NCBI GenBank assembly: GCA_047602055.1 | Contig: JASGIG010000001.1 | Coordinates: 3,100,001-3,164,000 of the forward strand | Reading direction: 5' to 3' | Length of the DNA stretch: 64,000 nt | From: JAODBQ01 sp047602055 | GTDB lineage: Bacteria; Actinomycetota; Acidimicrobiia; Acidimicrobiales; Ilumatobacteraceae | In this document: one piece after another, positions 35,007-42,961 of the stretch | Layout: each line of letters opens with the position of its first letter | Numbering within the stretch: the first letter of the stretch is position 1 | The notes under the pieces: generated by a model | What the model was told of the DNA's origin: nothing | Databases searched by the model: none | What the model saw: only the letters and a program-made list of their open reading frames with translations | Program-made: the position numbers and the translations under genes

Positions 35007-35144
35007 TAGGCAGGGGGTTTTGCATGTCTACCAGGCGTTTCGCGTTGACGGCTGCCCATCAGGTCCGCCCATCACGTCCCATCCCGTACCTGTGGATAAC
35101 CCCTCGTACCACCCAGTTGAGTCACCGTGAGTTGGCAGCACCGC

Positions 35145-36533
35145 GAGTGAGTCCCATCACGTGGTGTAGGAGGCCTCGACCATCGCTGGGGTGATGGTGG
35201 TCATCGTGCGATTCTCGGAAGCGACCAAGCCAACGAGAAGGACGCACGATGACCACCCGAGAGTTTGCCCTGTCTGACCTTGCCGCGCGGCTTGCCGGCA
35301 GCGACGCGTCGTTGTCGACGTCGTTGCGCGACATCCTCGCCGCCGCGTTGCAGGAGCTGATCGAAGCCGAGCTGCACCGCGACGATCGGCGCCGGCCCCG
35401 GCGAGCACAGCCCGGAGCGCACCGCGTTGCGCAACGGGCACCGCCCCAAGCTGGTCTCCACGCCGGCGGGTGACGTCGAGGTCGCGATCCCGAAGCTGCG
35501 CACCGGCAGCTTCTTCCCCGAGTTGCTCGAGCCGCGCCGACGCGTCGACCGTGCCCTGTGGGCGGTGATCATGACCGCGTACATCACCGGTACCTCGACC
35601 CGGAAGGTCGACGACCTCGTCAAAGCGCTCGGCTGCGACTCGGGCGTGTCGAAGTCGACCGTGTCACGGATCTGCGCCGGCATCGACGCCGACGTCAACG
35701 TGCTGCGCACCCGCCGGCTCGATCACCAGCCGTTCATCTACGTCTGGCTCGACGCCACCTACGTCCACGTCCGCGAGCACCGCCACGTCGTGTCCAAGGC
35801 CGTCGTGATCGCCACCGGCCTACGCGCTGACGGGCACCGCGAGGTACTCGGTGTCGACGTCGGCGACTCGGAGAACGAGACGTTCTGGCGCGAGTTCCTC
35901 ACCAGCCTGACCGACCGCGGCCTGGGCGGTGTGCGCCTGGTCGTGTCCGATGCGCACGCCGGTCTGGTCAAGGCGATCCGGCGCAGCCTGCAAGGCGCCG
36001 CCTGGCAACGCTGCCGCGTCCACGCGATACGCAACCTGCTCGCCGCGGCCCAACACCGCCACCGTCAGATGATCGCCGCCCTGATCCGCACCGTGTTCGC
36101 CCAACCCGACGCCGACACCGCCCGCGCCCAGCTGCGCGGTGTCGTCGACCAACTGCGCCCCTACGCGCCCGCAGTCGCCGAGCGGCTCGAAGCGATGGAG
36201 GCAGACGTGCTCGCCTACACCGGCTTCCCGCCAGCGCACTGGTCGAAGATCTGGTCGAACAACCCAATCGAACGCCTCAACCGCGAGCTCAAGCGACGCA
36301 CCGACGTCGTCGGGATCTTCCCCGACAAGCAGTCCGTGATCCGTCTCGTCGGAGCCCTCCTCGTCGAGATCAACGACGAGATGATCGCCGCCGAACGCCG
36401 CTACATCGCCGCCGCTTCCGTCGCCGAGCTCACCGACAACAACGCCGAACTAGCCTTGCCCGCAGCACCCCGAAACTGACCCACAGCCGACGGGAACGCA
36501 CGTGGTCACCTACACCACGAGACGGGACGCCAT
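35145..36533 (+). mobile_element. IS256-family insertion sequence
   Basis: A 9-bp direct repeat, CAGCACCGC, lies at 35136-35144 and 36534-36542. Inside are related ends: GAGTCCCATCACGTGGTGTA on the left and, on the complement, GCGTCCCGTCTCGTGGTGTA on the right. It contains one transposase gene, broken by a frameshift. Confidence 0.85.
35249..36479 (+). CDS. tnp: IS256-family (mutator) transposase, frameshifted
   Basis: The first frame has REFALSDLAARLAGSDASL and DILAAALQELIEAELHR. The second, from about 35375, has ALRNGHRPKLVSTPAGDVEV, IYVWLDATYVHVREHRHVV (Asp), LVVSDAHAGLVKAIRR (Asp) and NNPIERLNRELKRRTDVVG (Glu). Joining them needs one base removed near 35375. The total is about 409 residues, the usual length. 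As written it cannot make an intact transposase. Confidence 0.9.
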
Positions 36534-36542
36534 CAGCACCGC

Positions 36543-36817
36543 AATGACAGCTGGCCCTGGGGACGGGAGTGTGTCGTGGGGCGTGCGAGTTGGCGGGCGC
36601 TGTTGTCCATCCTGACGCGTTGAGCGACTTCACGGTCGGCTTCTGCCGTTCTCACGCTGGAAGGTCAACCGCTACCCGTCCGTCCACGTCACCAGCTTCG
36701 CTGGCGATGCTCGTCGTGTGGGCGACCGCGCAGTTGTGTCAGCGCCCGCCGCACTCTTCTCGGCCACATTGGGCGGGCCATGCGTGCCGTGGGAGCCTTC
36801 AGTCAACGCGACCACGA
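36543..36817. other. Intergenic region without identified gene
   Basis: The stretch between the IS256 direct repeat and the PIN toxin gene holds no frame with coding character that I can support. It lies downstream of the leftward PIN gene and could contain its terminator. Confidence 0.5.
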
Positions 36818-37378
36818 TCAGCGCTGCGTACGTTTCGCTCGATTGGCGAACTCTGGGAACGAGGCGGTGAGTTGGTTGAGGAGTTCCGGCTTGGTGATGG
36901 GTCGCCGCAGCCGCTTGGCGATCATCGCGTCCAGTGCCGCGTCGATGCTTTCGGGGGAGGACTTGTCGAGGGTCACCATGAACCCGTCGGCCGTCGTCGC
37001 TCGGAGGCTTTCGCCCATCCCGGTGGTTTCGCGGCGGAGCCGCTTGTCGTTGGTGACGACGAGGTTCGCCTTGGCTGTGAGAGCCGCGGCGACGACGTGG
37101 CGGTCCTTCCGATTGACGCTCTCGACCGCGTCGGTGATCGTCGGATCGGGCAGCGTGTGGAGCCTCAATGCGTGCGCGAGCTGTGTGGCGCGTCGGGTGA
37201 GCGCCGCGGGGTCGAGGTGCGCGAAGTCGTCGATCAAGGTGTGCTCGACCTCCGTGAGGATCTTCGGGGTGACCACTGGTTGGAACAGGTCGTGCTCGAA
37301 CGCGCTGAGCAGGAGGTCGCAGGAGAGGATCGGAACGAGGACGTCGGCGTCGAGTACGGCGACCAGGCGAGCGGGCAT
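36818..37378 (-). CDS. PIN-domain toxin
   Basis: Predicted ribonuclease toxin of 186 residues. The PIN fold is marked by VAVLDADVLVPILSCDLL (first Asp pair), TPKILTEVEHTL (Glu), VNRKDRHVVAAALTA (Asp) and LVVTNDKRL (Asp). The C-terminal part (DAALDAMIAKRLRRPITKPEL) is basic. The gene follows the antitoxin by 5 bases. A decayed copy of the same locus lies at 40378. It would act on RNA when not bound by its antitoxin; the target is unknown. Confidence 0.88.
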   Translation of the reverse strand: MPARLVAVLDADVLVPILSCDLLLSAFEHDLFQPVVTPKILTEVEHTLIDDFAHLDPAALTRRATQLAHALRLHTLPDPTITDAVESVNRKDRHVVAAALTAKANLVVTNDKRLRRETTGMGESLRATTADGFMVTLDKSSPESIDAALDAMIAKRLRRPITKPELLNQLTASFPEFANRAKRTQR

Positions 37379-37383
37379 CGAGG

Positions 37384-37791
37384 TCAGTCGTAGAGGCCGA
37401 GTTCTTCGGCTTCGCGCATCATCTCGTCGAGCGCCTGGCGGCGACCTGCGATCATCTGCTCGCGGTAGGTGCGCACGGCGGCAAGCGGAATCCGGCGGTG
37501 CGATCCGACCTTGCGCGCGGGAAGCTCACCGTCGTTGATCAGCCGGATGACGGTTGGCCGGGAGATGTTCAGCAGGTCTGCTGCCTGCTGCGTGGTCAGC
37601 TCGCGAGGGGTGCGCGTGACCGTGGCGGTCTCACCTTCGGCGACGGCTTCGAGTACCTCGATCAGGCCGTCGACTGCGGCCTTTGGGAACCGGACGGTCT
37701 GGCCGTCGGGGAGTGTGAAGCGATTTGGGCGGCGCCGCAAGCGCGCGAGGGCCTCGTTGGCGAGGGTGCGATCGTCCTGCCGGGTTGTCAT
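37384..37791 (-). CDS. Excisionase-type HTH antitoxin of the PIN toxin
   Basis: Predicted 135-residue DNA-binding antitoxin. It has a basic N-terminal part, then LTTQQAADLLNISRPTVIRL and NDGELPARKVGSHRRIPLAA, which is the helix-turn-helix of the excisionase-type domain, and a C-terminal helix (DEMMREAEELGLYD) that may bind the toxin. The start is ATG at 37789-37791. Together with the PIN gene it forms a leftward operon. Confidence 0.87.
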   Translation of the reverse strand: MTTRQDDRTLANEALARLRRRPNRFTLPDGQTVRFPKAAVDGLIEVLEAVAEGETATVTRTPRELTTQQAADLLNISRPTVIRLINDGELPARKVGSHRRIPLAAVRTYREQMIAGRRQALDEMMREAEELGLYD

Positions 37792-37994
37792 GTGAGCATC
37801 GTACCTGCAACCGAAGCAGTCAAAAAGTGATTCGACTGCTTCGGTTTGGTTGGTGACGACCACCTCGCACGTCGCTCGACGTGCGAGCCCCACCCTTGCC
37901 GCCGCCCCCGCTTCGGCTGGCGTGGACGCCTTCCAGCGCCTCGTGCAGCCGAGGGCAACTCACGACGGCGATCGACCCCGCTGCCGCGACGACG

Positions 37995-38243
37995 ATGATC
38001 GACTCCGCCATCGCGGCAGCCGAGCAGTACCAGCGAGTGCATCGCGGTAGCGGTGAACCCGCGGAAGCGTTCGCGAATCGCCAGTACAGAGCATGGGACG
38101 AGGTGCTCGACGCCGTCGATGGTTTCCTGTTTTCCGCCGAGGTACGGCACCTCGAACTGGTTGTCGCCGCCGGCTGCTCTGGCGCTGCAGCCGAGACGAA
38201 GCTCGCTCAGCTGGGCCAGAGACGTGAGCCTGCAACGCTGTGA
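37995..38243 (+). CDS. Small hypothetical protein
   Basis: Predicted 82-residue protein (MIDSAIAAAEQYQRVHRGSG, VLDAVDGFLFSAEVRHLELV). Similar frames upstream are open but look non-coding. Its end overlaps the start of the GACCC repeat tract. No family recognised; low confidence. Confidence 0.35.
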   Translation: MIDSAIAAAEQYQRVHRGSGEPAEAFANRQYRAWDEVLDAVDGFLFSAEVRHLELVVAAGCSGAAAETKLAQLGQRREPATL

Positions 38244-38285
38244 CCCGACCCGACCCGACCCGACCCGACCCGACCCGACCCGACC
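38242..38285 (+). repeat. GACCC pentanucleotide tandem repeat
   Basis: About 8.8 tandem copies of GACCC over 44 bases, ending 40 bases before the antitoxin start at 38326. A five-base unit changes length out of register with codons, so slippage could shift the spacing of the promoter or the frame of the preceding gene. Confidence 0.9.
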
Positions 38286-38325
38286 GGTGACGGACCTTCG
38301 CGCTGCTGCCGGGTACCGTTGGGGC

Positions 38326-38571
38326 ATGGCACCGAGCGCCAACGCACTGTTTCTGGCTGCGATGGATCTGCCGGTAGATGAGCGCGCCAGTTTGGCGGTG
38401 AAGCTGCTCGGCACGGTCGACGAGGCAGCTCCCGACGACAGCTTGGATACCTACGAGGCGTGGTGTCGCAAGGTCGAGGATCGACTTGCTGCGTTGCTCA
38501 GCGGTGAGGACCGGGGTGAGGACTGGGATGCTACCCACGCGGAGTTGGTCGCCGAGTTCGGTCGAGGGTGA
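38326..38571 (+). CDS. Addiction-module antitoxin (RelB/ParD-type small protein)
   Basis: Predicted 81-residue protein with the pattern of putative addiction module components: LFLAAMDLPVDERASLAVKL, LLGTVDEAAPDDSLD, and an acidic C-terminus (DWDATHAELVAEFGRG). It overlaps the truncated toxin by four bases (GTGA). It would normally neutralise a ParE-type toxin. The ATG lies 40 bases after the GACCC tract. Confidence 0.8.
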   Translation: MAPSANALFLAAMDLPVDERASLAVKLLGTVDEAAPDDSLDTYEAWCRKVEDRLAALLSGEDRGEDWDATHAELVAEFGRG

Positions 38572-38718
38572 CGCGCCGGCCGGTACACGCGAGGGGCGTC
38601 AAGGCGGAGATTCGGGAAGCTGCCGCGTGGTACGCCGAGCGTGATCGTTCGGTCGGGGCTCGATTCGTGGCGGCCGTTGATGAGGCGATTCGCACGACGA
38701 TGCGTTGGCCAGACGCTG

Positions 38719-38789
38719 GGACGCCTGCGGACTGTGTGGACGGAATCGTGGACCGCCTGGACTCGGTGGACCACATGGACTGCGTGGAC
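38719..38789 (+). repeat. Iterated 9-bp GGAC array left of att core D
   Basis: GGAC occurs at 38719, 38729, 38738, 38750, 38759, 38768, 38777 and 38786. From 38729 on the steps are 9, 12, 9, 9, 9, 9, matching the array at 22419 base for base in spacing. Bases between repeats differ from that array, whereas GGAC is kept. Confidence 0.78.
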
Positions 38790-38802
38790 GGTTTCCATTT
38801 CC

Positions 38803-38847
38803 TTGCCAAGGTGAGGGTCGCGGGTTCGAATCCCGTCGTCCGCTCCA
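38803..38847 (+). other. Attachment core D
   Basis: Fourth exact copy of the 45-base tRNA-Gly core, the right end of element III. The following bases (ACGTAAGTCCTGGTAGAGCC) match those behind core B, so a second element of the element II type began here. Confidence 0.92.
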
Positions 38848-38912
38848 ACGTAAGTCCTGGTAGAGCCTGACCATCCCCCCGTTGGGCGGACACCTCGTAT
38901 AGGAGGAAGTCC

Positions 38913-39221
38913 ATGTCCAACAAGAAGCGGTCGCCGGGTCGTCCGGCGAAGTATCCGCCTGAGTTCCAGCGGGACGCGGTTGCGATGGTGCTCGATGAGC
39001 AGCGTTCGATCGCGGATGTTGCTCGTTCGCTCTTGGTGAACGAGGGCACGTTGGGGAACTGGGTCGCGAAGGCGCGCCGTGAACGCGCCCAGGGGACCGA
39101 GTTGAACGCCGACGAACGCGTCGAGTTGGCGGAGTTGCGCGGTGAGGTCACGCAGTTGCGGATGGAGCGTGATCTGCTCAAACGATCGATGGCCTTCTGG
39201 GTGAAGGAGTTGATGCTGTGA
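38913..39221 (+). CDS. IS3-family transposase OrfA
   Basis: Predicted 102-residue DNA-binding protein with helix-turn-helix (FQRDAVAMVLDEQRSIADVA, then RSLLVNEGTLGNWVAKARRE) and a C-terminal leucine zipper-like part (ELRGEVTQLRMERDLLKRSM). It supplies the IS end recognition for the OrfAB product. A GGAGGA-type ribosome site precedes it. Its end overlaps the orfB start by 4 bases. Confidence 0.92.
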   Translation: MSNKKRSPGRPAKYPPEFQRDAVAMVLDEQRSIADVARSLLVNEGTLGNWVAKARRERAQGTELNADERVELAELRGEVTQLRMERDLLKRSMAFWVKELML

Positions 39222-40095
39222 CTCGCTATCGCTGCGTCGACGACCAGAAGGCAGCCGGGTTCCCGGTCACCGCGGCGTGCGAGGCGGCTGGCGTGTCCAC
39301 GTCGGGGTTCTACGACTGGCGCACACGTGAGGCTGGCGCACCGACGGACCGTCAGGTCGCCGAGGCCGAGCTCGTCTCGTTGATGGCCGAGATCTTCGAC
39401 GCCTCCGACGGCAACTACGGCGTCCCGCGGATGCTGCGCGAGCTGCGCCGCGCCGGTCTCGCGGTCAACCACAAGCGGGTGCGTCGGCTGATGCGCCGCC
39501 ATGGGATGGCGGGCAGGTTCCGGCGGCGACGCTGCCAGACCACGTTCCCGGGCCGGACGGCTACGTGATCCCGGACCTCGTCGAGCGCGGCTTCGCGCCC
39601 GGCGCCCCGGACCGGGCGTGGTGCCAGGACATCACCTACATCGCCACCGGCGAGGGCTGGCTCTACCTGGCGTCGGTCCTCGATCTGGGCAGCCGGCGGC
39701 TGGTCGGCTACTCGATGGCCGACCACATGCGCACCGAGCTCGTCACCGACGCCCTGTCGATGGCCGTCGCTGCCAGAGGCGGCGTGAGCGGGGTGATCGC
39801 GGACGCGGATCGTGGGTCGCAGTACACGTCGAACGACTACCTCTCGTTCTGCGCCGACAACAGGCTGCGCCCCTCGGTCGGACGGACCGGGGTGTGCTGG
39901 GACAACGCCGTCGCCGAGTCATTCTGGGAATCGCTGAAACGTGAATGCGTCCAAGGACGAGTGTTCGCGACCCGCGCCGACGCCCGCAGAACGATCTTCC
40001 GCTGGATCAACTGGTATAACACGAAAAGACTTCACGGAAGTCTCGGCTATATCCCACCAATCGAGTGGGAAACACAGTATAATCAAGCAGCATAA
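39218..40095 (+). CDS. IS3-family transposase OrfB, frameshifted
   Basis: Catalytic transposase subunit. The first frame (39218-39568) has AACEAAGVSTSGFYDWRTRE and NYGVPRMLRELRRAGLAV; the second frame from 39565 has RAWCQDITYIATGEGWLYLA (Asp), VIADADRGSQYTSNDYLSFC (Asp) and WDNAVAESFWESLKRE (Glu), then LHGSLGYIPPIEWE. One missing base near 39534 explains the break. The full product would be about 292 residues. GTG is the start. Confidence 0.9.
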
Positions 40096-40123
40096 ACCCC
40101 GTCCGGCCAACGGGGAGATGGCC

Positions 40124-40143
40124 AGCCCCACTTCGGTGGGGCT
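40124..40143 (+). terminator. Terminator hairpin behind IS3, copy of the element II left-end terminator
   Basis: AGCCCCAC-TTCG-GTGGGGCT as at 22554. The IS end base A plus the duplicated GCC rebuild the left arm. The following stretch to about 40335 matches the left end of element II. Confidence 0.75.
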
Positions 40144-40377
40144 TTGCTGTTTCAGGACTGGGGCTATGCAGCGGGCGCCCCGGTGATGCACGGTGCGAGA
40201 GTCCTCAGGAAACCCGCTACCGAGCGTGGGGCCACCAACGTCGCCGTTGCGCTGCGTGGTAAGTGGCAATCGGTAGTAGCTTTGTGCTCCCTGGCCCGCA
40301 CGGAATCCGGTGGTCTGGCGCCTTGAAGCGAGGGGATTGTCGCCCGGCCAGTGACATGGGACCACCTGCGTGCGGGC

Positions 40378-40594
40378 TTCGTGATGCGTCGCCGCAACCG
40401 CTTGGCGACCTTCGCGTCCAGTGCCGCGTCGATCGCTTCGGAGGGCTCCTCGAGGGACACCACAGAACCCGTCGGCTGTCGTCGCGCGGAGGCTTCGACC
40501 CATCCCGTTGGTCTCGCGGCGGAGCCGCTTGTCGTCGTTGACGACGATGTTGGCCTTGGCCGTGAGGTGCGATCCGATTCTTGCGCGCGGGAAC
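40378..40594 (-). pseudogene. Decayed copy of the PIN toxin-antitoxin locus
   Basis: The stretch is closely similar to the PIN toxin C-terminal region at 36890-37080 (CGCCGCAACCGCTTGGCGA, CCAGTGCCGCGTCGAT, CGGCGGAGCCGCTTGTCGT) and then jumps to a piece of the antitoxin (GTGCGATCCGATTCTTGCG). The middle of the toxin and most of the antitoxin are missing. No open gene remains. Confidence 0.75.
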
Positions 40595-40621
40595 CGCCTT
40601 CGAGTCGAGCATCTCGCCGGG

Positions 40622-41716
40622 TCACGCGGGGGTTCCGGCGACACGCATGCCGACGGTGCTGTAGGCGCCGGCGGGGTCACGTCCCTCGCCTCGGTAGGTG
40701 GTGGTGCAGCTGCGACTCGTCGCGTACCAGGATCCGCCGCGAACGGCGAGGACCTGTTTGCCAAACTCGGCGCCGTTCGCCGCGGTGATCGTCGACGACG
40801 TCCAATCCCACGCGTTGCCGGCCATGTCGAACAGTCCGGTGCTGGAGACTCCCTCGCCGTACTGGCCGACCGGTGTCGTCCAACCGCCGTCGGCGGCAAG
40901 GGCGTCGTAGACGTCGGTGAACACGAACCCGGTGTCGTCGTCGTGGTCGATCCAGCCGCCGACCTCGCCGTTGGTGCCGATCGACAGCACGTCGGCGAGT
41001 GCGACGGTCTGCCCGGTGAGGCTCGAGCGGCTGTCGTACGTCGCCTGCGAGAAGTTCGACAACGCGTACGCCCCGACGACCGCGTTGTAGTTGTACCGCG
41101 TCGACAAGACCCCGCCGCTGTAGCTGGACCCGGCGTTCGCACCCCACGGGTAGACGGTCTGGAGGCTGCCCCGAGCGGCGTGCTCCCACTCGGCTTCGGT
41201 CGGCAGGCGAAACTGCCAACCCGCCACCGACGACAACCAGTCGCAGAACGCCGCTGCCGCCGTCGCCGAGATGGCCAGCACCGGGTGGGCCTCCTTGCCG
41301 GTCGGGAAGGAGCCGGACTTCCAGTAGTTCGGGACCGACGAACCGGTCGCGGCGCAGAACTCGGCCCACTGCTGGTTCGTCACCATGTGGCGAGCCAGCC
41401 AGTACGGAGCGGCGATCGGGCTGGCCTCGCCGGAGCCGCGGTTCGTCACGTTCGTCGCGAAGGCGAACGACGGCGCCGCGTCGACGGCGATCATGTCGGC
41501 CGCGATGGTGCTCGCACCAGCCGCGGGTCCCCGTTGTGCCGACGTGGATGCCGTCGCCGATCCGTCGATCGCTCCCGCCGTCGCCCCGTCGAGCGCGAAC
41601 GCCTGGACCGACGACCAGTCGCACCCCGCCAGCACCGCCGACGCCGCCGCAGCCGCAGCGAGGAACGCTCGCCGCGAGCTCGGCGGCGGGTGCTCACCTC
41701 CGAGCCCCGTGCTCAT
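40622..41716 (-). CDS. FGE/sulfatase-modifying-factor domain protein, exported lipoprotein
   Basis: Predicted 364-residue protein. A Tat-like leader (SSRRAFLAAAAAASAVLAGC) ends in a lipobox Cys, so it is likely a surface lipoprotein. The formylglycine-generating-enzyme type domain has MVTNQQWAEFCAAT, RLPTEAEWEHAARG, GLFDMAGNAWDWTSS and VRGGSWYATSRSCTTTYRGE, including one Cys of the region used by the copper-type FGE. Whether it is a true oxidase is unclear since related domains only bind. It lies 30 bases behind the intradiol dioxygenase and is probably cotranscribed. Confidence 0.87.
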   Translation of the reverse strand: MSTGLGGEHPPPSSRRAFLAAAAAASAVLAGCDWSSVQAFALDGATAGAIDGSATASTSAQRGPAAGASTIAADMIAVDAAPSFAFATNVTNRGSGEASPIAAPYWLARHMVTNQQWAEFCAATGSSVPNYWKSGSFPTGKEAHPVLAISATAAAAFCDWLSSVAGWQFRLPTEAEWEHAARGSLQTVYPWGANAGSSYSGGVLSTRYNYNAVVGAYALSNFSQATYDSRSSLTGQTVALADVLSIGTNGEVGGWIDHDDDTGFVFTDVYDALAADGGWTTPVGQYGEGVSSTGLFDMAGNAWDWTSSTITAANGAEFGKQVLAVRGGSWYATSRSCTTTYRGEGRDPAGAYSTVGMRVAGTPA

Positions 41717-41746
41717 CGCCAGTCCCTCCGGTGATTCGGGTCGACG

Positions 41747-42706
41747 TCAGATGCTGACGGGGACGTCCATCGTGATGACCAGCCCGCTGGCGATGTCCCC
41801 GGTGATGGTCGGGTTCTCGTTCGTCGTGCCGTCGCTGAACACGTTGTCGGTGGCCAGCGAGACCTGCGAGTAGTTGGCGTTGCTGGCGCTGTACAGGCTG
41901 GTGGCGAACACGAGCTGGTTGGTCGCGTCCGGCATCGCCATCTGCGACGTGGCCACGGCATTCGAGGCGTCGGTGATCGAGTCGACGCTCGGGTACACCT
42001 CGTAGTGGATGTGTGGCCAGCGACCCGAGTAGCAGGCCGGGTAGTAGCTGAGGAACGTCAGCTGGCCGTTGGCGTCGGTCACCTGGACGCCCCGCAGATA
42101 GTTCTCGTTGGTGATGGCCTGGGAGTACAGCGAGTAGTTGCCGTTGTGGTCGCAGTGCCACAGGTAGATCGCCGCGCCTTCGACGGGTTGGCCGGTGGCG
42201 ACGTCGATCACCGTGAGGGTCACGGTCGTCGGGACCCCGCCGGCGTCGGTGGTGCTGGATCCGAAGCTCGTGCGGATGTTGCTGCGCACGATGCCGCTCT
42301 CGGTGAGCACGTTGACGCCATTGCTGCCATCGGCCGGGTAGGGACCGGCGGTCTCCTGCGGCACGGTGCTCAGCCCGGTGTCGGCGTCGGTCGTCGTCGT
42401 GCCGCCGCTGGTGGGTGCGCTGCCGCCGCCGGTGGGTGTGCTGCCACCGCTCGGTGCCGTGGCGCCGCCTCCGCCGGTTGGCGACGTGTTCGCAGTCGTG
42501 CTGGTCGTCGAGCTGGTGCTCGTGGTCGCCGACGACGAGCTGCCGCCGGTCTTGGGCAGGTATGCGCAGCCGGCGAGGACGGCTGCGCTCGCGCCGAGCG
42601 CGCCGGCGATCATCCGGCGGCGGCTGACGATGGTCGACAGGTCGCCGATCAGCGTGGTGTGGCCGAGATCGTCGTCGTCGTGGTCATGGTCGGTGTGCGT
42701 GCTCAT
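41747..42706 (-). CDS. Intradiol ring-cleavage dioxygenase-like lipoprotein
   Basis: Predicted 319-residue secreted protein. The Tat-like leader SRRRMIAGALGASAAVLAGC ends in a lipobox Cys; a Thr/Ser/Gly-rich linker follows. The catalytic domain has ETAGPYPADG, VEGAAIYLWHCDHNGNYSLY and SYYPACYSGRWPHIHYEVYP, which carry the Tyr, Tyr, His and His iron ligands of catechol-type dioxygenases. A GGAGGTCAAG ribosome site precedes ATG 42704-42706. Extracellular members are known in Actinobacteria and fungi, but the substrate is not given by sequence. Confidence 0.9.
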   Translation of the reverse strand: MSTHTDHDHDDDDLGHTTLIGDLSTIVSRRRMIAGALGASAAVLAGCAYLPKTGGSSSSATTSTSSTTSTTANTSPTGGGGATAPSGGSTPTGGGSAPTSGGTTTTDADTGLSTVPQETAGPYPADGSNGVNVLTESGIVRSNIRTSFGSSTTDAGGVPTTVTLTVIDVATGQPVEGAAIYLWHCDHNGNYSLYSQAITNENYLRGVQVTDANGQLTFLSYYPACYSGRWPHIHYEVYPSVDSITDASNAVATSQMAMPDATNQLVFATSLYSASNANYSQVSLATDNVFSDGTTNENPTITGDIASGLVITMDVPVSI

Positions 42707-42961
42707 CTTGACCTCCTGGTCGGTGTCGAGCGCCGTTTGGCACGGGATCAGGATCCGCGCGGGGCTTCGAGATGCAGCAGGCTCGGCTGGGAGATCTCTG
42801 AGAGCGCGTGGAACGAGGTCGGTGGCAGCGAATGCCTGGGTCCTTGGTCGCGTCGTCGAACGAGGTCCCGGCAGCCGGCGCCGGCGCGTTGAGCCGACGC
42901 TCACGCCGACGGCGCAAGTCGCGCTCGATCCCCGGCCGGTCTCGTGTGCTTGGATGATCGG

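Larger units (their letters stand above)
38568..38870 (+). pseudogene. ParE/RelE-type toxin truncated at the attachment site
   Basis: The first about 50 residues have KAEIREAAAWYAERDRSVGA and RFVAAVDEAIRTTMRWPDAG, the start of a ParE-fold toxin. After this the frame runs into the GGAC array and the att core (C-terminal residues such as SNPVVRS come from tRNA sequence), so the toxin C-terminal half is missing. The GTG start overlaps the antitoxin stop. The truncation coincides with the right end of element III. Confidence 0.8.
38868..40124 (+). mobile_element. IS3-family insertion sequence, 1257 bp
   Basis: The ends, TGACCATCCCCCCGTTGGGC on the left and TGGCCATCTCCCCGTTGGCC read inward on the right, are imperfect inverted repeats. 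The 3-bp direct repeat GCC flanks it (38865-38867 and 40125-40127). It splits the terminator that follows core B in element II. It contains orfA and orfB. Confidence 0.92.

Noticed and set aside
22419..38789. CRISPR array as an explanation for the short repeats
   Set aside because: The repeat unit is 4-6 bases with 9-base steps; no 25-40 base direct repeats with unique spacers and no cas genes were seen.
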